Shown in pieces: positions 56,221 through 64,000 of a DNA stretch of 64,000 bases. Source of the DNA: Powellomyces hirtus (Eukaryota > Chytridiomycota > Chytridiomycetes > Spizellomycetales > Powellomycetaceae). The notes beneath the pieces were generated by a model that had not been told where the DNA came from, searched no databases, and saw only the letters and a list, made by a program, of their open reading frames with translations. Where the stretch lies: positions 62,001 through 126,000 of the forward strand of contig JAHLKG010000016.1 in assembly GCA_025526995.1 (NCBI GenBank), written 5' to 3'. Positions within the stretch are counted from its first letter, which is position 1. Every line of letters begins with the position of its first letter. The position numbers and the translations under genes were made by a program.

Positions 56221-59200
56221 TAATTGGCATAAATAGGACCTGAGGGAAGCGAATGTTTTATGGATAGTGTTGCGGTGCTACGTGGTTTGAAATTTGAAGA
56301 CGTCAATAAACTTTATTCTCAGAAGTGGCGGCATGTAGACTCATAACAATATATGAAGCGCTCGGCACACAGTCATTAGTCACTTGGTCATCGATCCTTA
56401 TCGTGACTCAAATGAGTAAAGCCCAGTGCCATAGCATCCTTAGCCTACTTGCGACATCACAGACAGGCCAAACGAGCAGCCTCAGAACAAAACTTGTCGA
56501 CAGAAATGATTCGGACATATGCTTGTCTCTTTGTTTTGTTTATTTGTGTCGTCATCGAAAGCTCGTTTGCCTGCCGAACCCGTAGCGTCAAATGTATGAT
56601 CAACCGCAGCTGGATGGACAAAATGCCAAACATTGCTGTTGTGCATCCACGATGCGATGAAGCATCCATTTGACCTGGTTTTTGTTTCGGAACACTTGTC
56701 GCAAGTTCTAGAATGCTGAGAAGGGAAAAGCAGCGGTAAGCGAACATGTTTACTGATGGTTTCGATTCCAAGTCTCCCAAGTCATTGCGCTTGGTGATGA
56801 TCAGTTTTTGGCATGAATGAATATAATATAAAGGTTTGTCAACATCGAGAAACTCGAATCTGACTCGTCATCGGGATCCTCATTTCATCGGGCTTTCACA
56901 CACACAAGAAGTCGGGCAGTCAAACTCACCATTTGAAAGAGATTTGAGTGAAGTACCTATGTCAAGGCTTTTTGCTGTCAGAGTTGCATGCTTAACGCGA
57001 GGCTCAGATCTGAGAAACACAAAACGGGATCAGCAAATTGACTTTGACCATGTTGTTGCGCATCCGAACCAGAGTCATGGGAACCATCAGTCATGCACTC
57101 ATCTACATAGTTGTTCAGTGCCCAGTGCTTTTGACGCCGCGTGAGAATGTCAGTTCTGCGGCGCCATCACGCGGCTTCCCTCCTCCGATGCCAGCCATCA
57201 ACAAGGGAAGGTGATGCTTACCATGAGCATACTGCGTAAGTCACAACAGAACAAGAGATCGAGGAAGTCATATGCGAGGATCTTAAGGAACAAAGAGAAT
57301 TAGTTTCAGGTTCATTCCCAACAAATGATCATGAAAACGGACGAGGTGCGGAAGAGCTCAGGATAATCCTTATTCTCAACAGACATGATTCAGCCGGTAA
57401 TTCCAGCGTAGTTGTTAGTTGCCAGGATAACATCATCACAGCAGCTTCAGACCTCGTCCAGTACAACTACACTAGAAATACACACCTGTGGTCTATCGAC
57501 ACAGAACGCCGAAAGCTGGTCAAGACGCATCAAAGGCTATTGACGTGAACAAAACGTCGGTCAGTCTCGGCAGAGAGGATAGGTATGCGGGGGAAGGGAC
57601 ATTTGATGTGCGCAGGGTAGTTCAGAGACGCGATTATCGTCAACAGGGTGCGTTTTTGCACCCCATCTGAGACTCTAGTTTGTTTTGATCTTGTCATGGG
57701 TCATCAAGACGATGCGCGCCCACCAAGTCCGGCCGAAAGGTGGATGGGAGTGATGGGATATTGGGATTGGGATGTTCGGGGAGGAGCAACTGACCTTGTG
57801 CAGTTCCTAGCCCATTGCAGTGGAGGAGGTCTGCGCGCACGAAGGATGATGAATGAAAGGGATGTAGAGAACGAGGATTCAACGAGAGCATCTTGGTTTT
57901 ATAGGCGGGCGCGGGCAAAAAAAATCGAGTGTGCTGTGCCACCCGCGTGGCGCATGAGGGCGGCACAGTCAAGGCAGGCTAAGCCACGAGGGTCAGGCGA
58001 GAATAAAAAAGCGCATCGGCCGGCAGCCATGAAGCGTTTTCCTTATCCAACCACAATTTAACAGCGATGATGAGTGCGAAGTCCTCAAGCAAGTCCTCCG
58101 GATGGAAACACCCGTCGACGGATTGTGAGAGAAAAGTGTGCTGCCCAACTACCTTGTTACATGGTGCATACTTTCGATCCCACTGAGCTGGTCAAAGGTG
58201 GTTTACTGTCCAATCCCACATCCGTCACGCCCCAATCGCCCATCAACACACAACAAAAAGGTAAGCATCCAAAAGTCGATAGTCTCTGCGGATAGAATAT
58301 AGAGAGTGGGAACGCTGGGCTACGAAGTGATGACTAGCATACTCCGACTCGTAATGGGGAACATGCAAATTATAATAGACTACAACGGTATCTGATCGAT
58401 AACCAGGCGGAACGGATAGACCTGGTAGATGATCACGAATATGTCGTCAAACATGTTCTAATCGTTTGTTCCATTTTATCTATTAGGTCACAGTGCGCCT
58501 TTTTCTTGTTCAGCACCTTTCAAGGAATGTTGCCTTTCCATGTTATCTATGGTCCACCATGCAACTTTTGCCATGTCTTCTCAAGGCAATGTTGCACTTT
58601 AGAATCATCATCGGTGTCAAGAGCCACCGGTGTCATCCTTGTGGGCATGGAAGTTGCAGTTTCCTTCTGCATGCCACTTGTTCTCAGTCCACCCATGTCG
58701 CTTCTGCATCTGCTTCCGCCGCCAACACCAACCGCGAGACTGAAACTCTGGCAGGAAGCGTTTTGTCCGCAAGTTGCAGGTGTATGGCTTTTCCGACCGC
58801 TCTTTGATATGGAAGCCCTCCGGACTCCCTGGTGAGGGTGGGATCTCAGTGATGTCGGGCACACCGTGCCATTGGGCTTTTCCCCATTAGTACGTGCCGA
58901 GCAGAGAGGTCCCAGTGTTTAAAATAACTCTTCACAAAGGAAAGTAAGATAAAAGGAACGGTGGGGCATATTGTCCCCAACTGCTCAAACCTGTTTCTTC
59001 ATGATTCTGATGGTGTTGGGTGGCTCTAGCGATAGAGAAACTCCCTTCAGAACCCTTAAAAAGAGCAGGTTGTCCGAGAGGGGGCTCAGACTGGGGAAAG
59101 CTCTAATGCTGCGATTCTGTTGAAAAGACTCGTGCATTACGGACGCAATGGGAGCATTTTTGTCTTTTTGTGATTGAGAAACATGCTCGTTGAGTGCAAG

Positions 59201-59579
59201 GGTTGAGGTGTTGCAATCAAATACATTCCCTGCTGGAGTCAGCGGTCCTCTGTCGTCAACACCGTTATGATAAATGTTCTGTGGCACCTGAAATCCGGGC
59301 AACGAGGCATAATAACGATGTCTGCATCCAAGGAGGTTTTCCTTATTCTCTCGTCATGTCTTGGCTGCAGTTTAGGCGGCGCCCCCAATTTATATGCACA
59401 AATGGAGGAATGACTCCAATGTTCGGTGATGACCGTGATGTGTGGGTCAATTATATTGGGCTGGCTATCTAATCAGAGAATCATAAGGTTACATACGAAG
59501 GGGAATCAGCGCTGGGATTTAAAGCGCATGATTGAACATCTTCGAAGGATTACTTACAAACACTTGCCCCGAAATCGTT
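56221..59579. other. Gene-poor region of about 3.3 kb
   Basis: No gene with recognisable motifs was found. Two ORFs were weighed. 57648-58061 (+, 137 residues) is Arg/Met/Trp-rich and not protein-like. 58985-59302 (-, 105 residues) begins without an ATG after a possible acceptor (TTTCAG) and could be one exon of an unrecognised gene. No tRNA-like B box, repeat array or mobile element was seen. Confidence 0.45.
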
Positions 59580-62500
59580 TCAATCCGCAGTGGTCTCCGA
59601 ATTCAGTATTTCCTTCCACCACCCTCCACAGACACATGATTTCCGAAACAGGCGTTCCTGCCAAGACTCCACATTGCGTTCCAAGAGTCTGAGTTCCAGT
59701 AGGCCACTCTTTTGGTTTAAAGAGTCGGTTGCAGGATACCGCGACAACTCGTCCATCGGATGCATGCGCGCAAAATGGAGGCAGCGTGTGCACTGGCGAA
59801 CCAGCGATGCTCCAGTCAAAGGGCGTTTCGAAACCATGTCGATATTGGCGCGAATTGAACCGATGCGCCGGCGTTTTGGAGCATGATGCGAAGCGGCATG
59901 GATGGGCGCGTAGGCTCCTTCTGCCCCCTTTTCTAAATCGAAGCCAAGAGGTTGAGCATCGTCGTCCGTCTGATTACCAATTCCCAGCTTCGTGAGTTGG
60001 TCAAAGGTGAACATGATCTTGATGGATGGTGCAAGCCGCAAGTCCGTCAAGTCTTCTGGGGCCGTCGCGGAGAGAGCCGGATTGATGCGTTCGTGGGTTT
60101 CGAATATATGACAAATGTATCCTTCGAAAGTGGCTTTGCATTTCAAAACTGCTGGACCATATCGCTCATCAAGTATGCCTTGCAGCATCATGGATCGTTC
60201 CATTCCCCTCTTGTTGGCATCCGTTAGGTCTCCGCTGTCCTCTTGCAGGACAGTATTCACGTCCCGTCCAGCGTCATATAGAAAGCGTGCCATGGCAGTA
60301 AATGTCAAGGGTGACGATTTGATAGCGCCGGACAGCTGCTTGTAATAAATAAGCAGCGCCTCGTGGCTCTTCTCATGTGCCATCTTTACGCGGAGATATA
60401 GGTTTTGGACCACATAGACCATGACGATCGATATAGAGAGCAGAGCTTCACGAACTGCGGAGTGGAAGAGCAATGGTAGAACAGTGGGGATAGAAAGAAG
60501 CTCTTGTAGACGCTCAATGTCTGACGACTCATTCTGCGTGAGCTCACATGGTCAACAGACAAGACAGGACTGCCCACATACCTCCTCCTTCTGATGAGCG
60601 CCCTGTGTTTCGGTGCATGTTGAAGGTGCAGTATAGTTGCCGCAATAAAGTTGCGGAAAATTTGATGAACCATATTTGGAGGGACACCAAGTGCTGCAGA
60701 CAATCTGAGATTCTCGGTTAGAAGCAGCACATATTGCTTTCAACAACGTTGGGATGCTTGCCTTTTCTGAGGATCATTGCGCTATGTAAGCCATTGGACT
60801 CAAGAACCTGAAAATTCCCAGCTTGGACCATGCTTTCTGCGACAGCAACATTAGACGAGAGTTTGCTAACGTCAAGACCAGTTTCATCACTATACCTATG
60901 CGAGCCATCGCTACATGATAATGCTCAAAAGCCGCATAGCATTGATCGCGTATGGAGAGAATATGTATTGCTGCCTCAGTGTTGAAGACCAGTGTTTCAT
61001 TCCTGGGCATCGAGCTGTATTGAAATGCAAGTCAGATCCAGTTACAACATTGGCGAAATTAGGTGAAGGCATACCGGTGCAATGCAAGCTGGAGACTCAG
61101 CAGTGGTGTATCAGTCCACCGAGCCGGAGCACCAGTAGATGGGGTTTGGTCATCGGAAAGTTCGCAGATGGCATCATACTCGGTATACACGGACTGCAGT
61201 ATACTGGTGGCTAATTCTGGAGCGGAAATCAATTAATCCACACAAATGGCGAGATGCAAGCAGGTGTCTTACGGCTAGAGGAGAACGCCAGATCCGCGTA
61301 TTCGTGGCCATTCATGATGGCCAGCGCGAATTTCGTTGCCAAGCATCGTACAATGGCTTCGCGACCTATCCCGACTGAGGACGCTGAAAGTGGATGAGTT
61401 TACTGCGCTTGGACATCATAATCGCCTTCCCTTTCTAACCTTCGAGTTTATCATGGTCGTATCTGAACAGGTCAACGATAGTGGCTCCGGACACGTCGCG
61501 TTTAGCCACAAGAATCTCGACAGTATTTGGCGAAACCGCGAAGGAGAGGATCGGTTGTTGAGGCACGTTGCCGCTTGTCTTTCGGGACGACGTGAGAGTT
61601 GCAGCAGGTTTCTCATGCGCTACATCTTCACCCTTAGGTACATCTGACGATGTCGCTTCCGTTTTCACAGTATTTGCCTGAGCCAATGTCAGCAAGCCGG
61701 TTACGGCACCTGCATTGGTTTCCGTAGGACCAGAGGTCTCCACGATGGATGCCACTGATGGGGTTGCGTGCCTGTCGCTGCCTTCTGGCCATGTTTTGGT
61801 TGCCAAATAGGGAGAGAACGTAAAGAGGTTCAAGTTCGTGAGCTCGAGCGTCCGGACGTCTCGGAGTTCACACGTTCCATTGTGGTATCCCAATAGAATC
61901 ACTGGGTCTGAATCGCAACCTCTCCACTCCGATCTTTCCACGACGTCGACTGCAGTAACGAGCCCAGAATCTTCCGGACAAAAGGAAGCAGCAGTCTCCC
62001 ATTTCTAGATAAGAAAATGTTGTCGGTCAAACTTTGTAATCTGATATTGAGTCAATCAGGAGGCTTACTCCATCGTTTTCGGTTGACTTGAGGCTCAGAA
62101 TGGATACCGAGGGTTTCCCATACACTTTCTGATCCTTTACATCCGTTGACGGAATCGCCATGTCATCAGTTCGCGGTATAACAGAGACCGCCAAAACGGT
62201 GCTCGCATTGATTATTCGGAAATGCGAAATTGTGATATCATCCAGTTTGGTACTAGATTCAGCAAATGCTTGCGACAATGTTGCAGAACTGTACTCGCGA
62301 AAAACGATTTCTAAATAAACGGTCATTAGCCTGCATTGAGTGTCACTGAGTGACACATAACTGCACCTTTGCGAACAAAATCTACGTCAATTTGCGATGT
62401 CATAAGCCACGTCGGCCTTGTCTCGGAGCCGACAGCCGCAATAGAGATTGTGCTTTCTACGCTGCATCATGAGTTCACGGCCAAGAACATCTGACCAATC

Positions 62501-63704
62501 GATCTTTCATACCTGGCATCAGTTTCAGGTCGGCACGCAAGATGTTACCTTGTCCCGGTGAAGAAATCTGGTCATCGCGTAAGGCTTTGCTGAACTGACA
62601 TAGCTCTCCCATTCCATCCTCATGAAATGCGTGTATCTAAAGAGGCAAGCTTAAGTTGCTGGAATGTAGCAATACTCCGTAATACACGCACAGACCTGAC
62701 CGCTCTGGGTAACAACGACAAACCCTAGCCCTGTGGTAGACGTCCTAGGGCCTTGAAGCTGCATCCGCTTGAACCGAGGCTTCTGATCTGCGCCCGTTTG
62801 CGATAGGGCAGTCTGTGCAGGATTCGCAGGAGCCACCCACTAAACCCGTGTCAGAATCGAACTAGAAAGCGTACTTGAGAGCGAAGATACAACCTGACGA
62901 GTTCCTTGTAGCCATTGAAAAGCAACGATAGGTTCAGTCAGGTCTATCGTGCGCGAGACATGCCATTTGTTTACGCAAGTCTGATCACGAAATGATGGTC
63001 AGAAAGGTGGGGACCCAACGCCGAGACATCCGATGAATTCAACTCACCTGCATGGCGGACACTACAATTCGCCCCTTATTATCGATGCTAGCCAGATTTC
63101 GCCCCGACTGATCCCATCTGAGAATTACGATGTTGCTGCCCTGGTGGATTCTGGAAGCAGACGTCAGAGTACACAATGGTACTCGGCTGCCACTTCGGTT
63201 TGATTGAAAGATCGTTATGCCTGGATGATCATCTAATCTATTTGACATGATTGTTACTATTTTCCTTTCATAGGCTTAAAGTGGCCGCTGGAAGCCTTCT
63301 TACGCTTCTTTCTGCTTCTTTCGTCGCTTGAAACTTGCCCACCGTCCGTTTTCAGCTTCAGACGAGGTCACGGCAATGAGATTCCGAGCGGACCAATCGA
63401 TACATCTGTCATGGGAAACAGAGAAATTAAATCATAGTCCTACTACAAAATCGCCTTGAAAGAGTAACGCTTCGCTCAGATCAGGCCTAGTGTTGCTCAA
63501 CATACAGGAGCAGCAAACCAATTCCGGAAGGAATGGGCGAGCTCAACTGTTTAGATTACAGTCCTCTAGATGATGTCTTCCTTGCGCAGATAAACTCAAT
63601 TCTTTGCATTGAATGCCGGGAAGGCCCCCTTATTACTACCTTACTGTTTCCTGATCTATAACAGACTGCCAGAGTTCTTGAGGGATTGCCGACAAGTCCA
63701 TCAT
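59580..63704 (-). CDS. MED16: Mediator tail subunit 16
   Basis: Mediator tail-module subunit linking activators to RNA polymerase II. Many short exons. Start taken at the ATG pair 63704/63701 (MMDLSAIPQELWQ) because metazoan MED16 also starts MDL; the frame extends to Met 63839. Exon 1 ends at about 63640, and exon 2 (about 63405 down) gives CIDWSARNLIAVTSS, like the human CAWSCRNLIAFT. Next come ILRWDQSGRNLASIDNKGRI, DLTEPIVAFQWLQG and LGFVVVTQSGQ, which are WD-type blades. Later parts include ILSFAVSPNTVEILV and long helical segments. The C-terminus has the diagn­ostic pair QCTRCLHFARMH and RKSCVCGGWWKEI, corresponding to the human CTRCGC and CLCGG ends. Exons between about 62640 and 60500 were not fully resolved. 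Confidence 0.85.
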
Positions 63705-64000
63705 AAGGCCCGGCAGCACCAGCAGGGCACAAAAGTGTTCAGTGGTGTTTGTTGAGGGTGCGCGAAGACCAACGTCAAACTTTTTGACCAAAGGAAAGAA
63801 TGCCAGAATTCCATACCGGTACCGGTAGTCGCGTCCCATTCACCTTCGCAAGCTGCCTGTCAAAACTTCTGCCTCTCAAGCATCATTGCGGCATTCCAAG
63901 GAAACACAACTTTCGCTAGATCGCGCAAGAACTCTCTACTTCAAAATTGTACAAAAAACAGAAGTTCTAGTTTGAACGCTGCCGGGCTGCCGGACGACGA

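Noticed and set aside
57648..58061. 137-residue ORF in the gene-poor region
   Set aside because: Arg/Met/Trp-heavy composition, no motif and no promoter evidence.

Overview
The window looks like nuclear DNA of a zoosporic (chytrid-like) fungus. Genes lie on both strands and most contain many short GT-AG introns, typically 35-110 bases. Conserved eukaryotic genes are present, including cytosolic eL27, mitochondrial bL9, Mediator MED16, RER1 and glucosidase II. A protein resembling the flagellar central-pair C1a-32/CFAP119 family argues for a lineage that still makes flagella. The chytrid placement is inference from gene content and intron density. No organellar, viral or bacterial block was seen.

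Layout. 1-6 kb: 3'-truncated UBA4/MOCS3 (-), an LRR protein (+), mitochondrial bL9 (-) and eL27 (-). 6.5-15.5 kb: PKA regulatory subunit (+), DNA ligase I (-), ETF-ubiquinone oxidoreductase (+) and a small Myb-like protein (+). 16-23 kb: a small unknown ORF, an alpha/beta hydrolase (+) and a 12-exon coiled-coil protein (-) with about 25 LC8-type Q-T motifs and a C-terminal membrane span. 23-28.7 kb: accessory region with a small membrane protein, a secreted DUF4360-like protein and a secreted cysteine-repeat protein, separated by repeat-rich and A-tract-rich DNA. 29.5-37 kb: RER1 (+), CFAP119-like (-), an MDR reductase (+) and a PTC7-like PP2C phosphatase (+). 37.8-48.6 kb: a four-span membrane protein, a SerK/ParB-like DGHHR protein (-), a divergent G-alpha, a predicted N-acylated low-complexity protein, a repeat-bearing gene-poor stretch, an SDR oxidoreductase and an unknown protein with two IITG motifs. 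48.9-64 kb: a CCCH-RRM-RBR ubiquitin ligase (-), glucosidase II alpha (+), a 3.3 kb gene-poor stretch and MED16 (-).

There are no operons. Several neighbours are divergent and probably share promoter DNA: UBA4/LRR, eL27/PKA-R, ligase I/ETFDH and CFAP119-like/MDR. The most unusual gene is the predicted multivalent LC8 scaffold with a tail membrane anchor (17865-22613). Others worth a second look are the cysteine-repeat protein with an exact 366-base higher-order duplication, the eukaryotic SerK-like protein, the lipidation-less G-alpha and the CCCH-RRM-RBR fusion.

Exon boundaries were read by eye from GT-AG sites and reading phase. For nearly all genes the exon lengths sum to a whole number of codons. 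Ligase I and the middle of MED16 are less exact.
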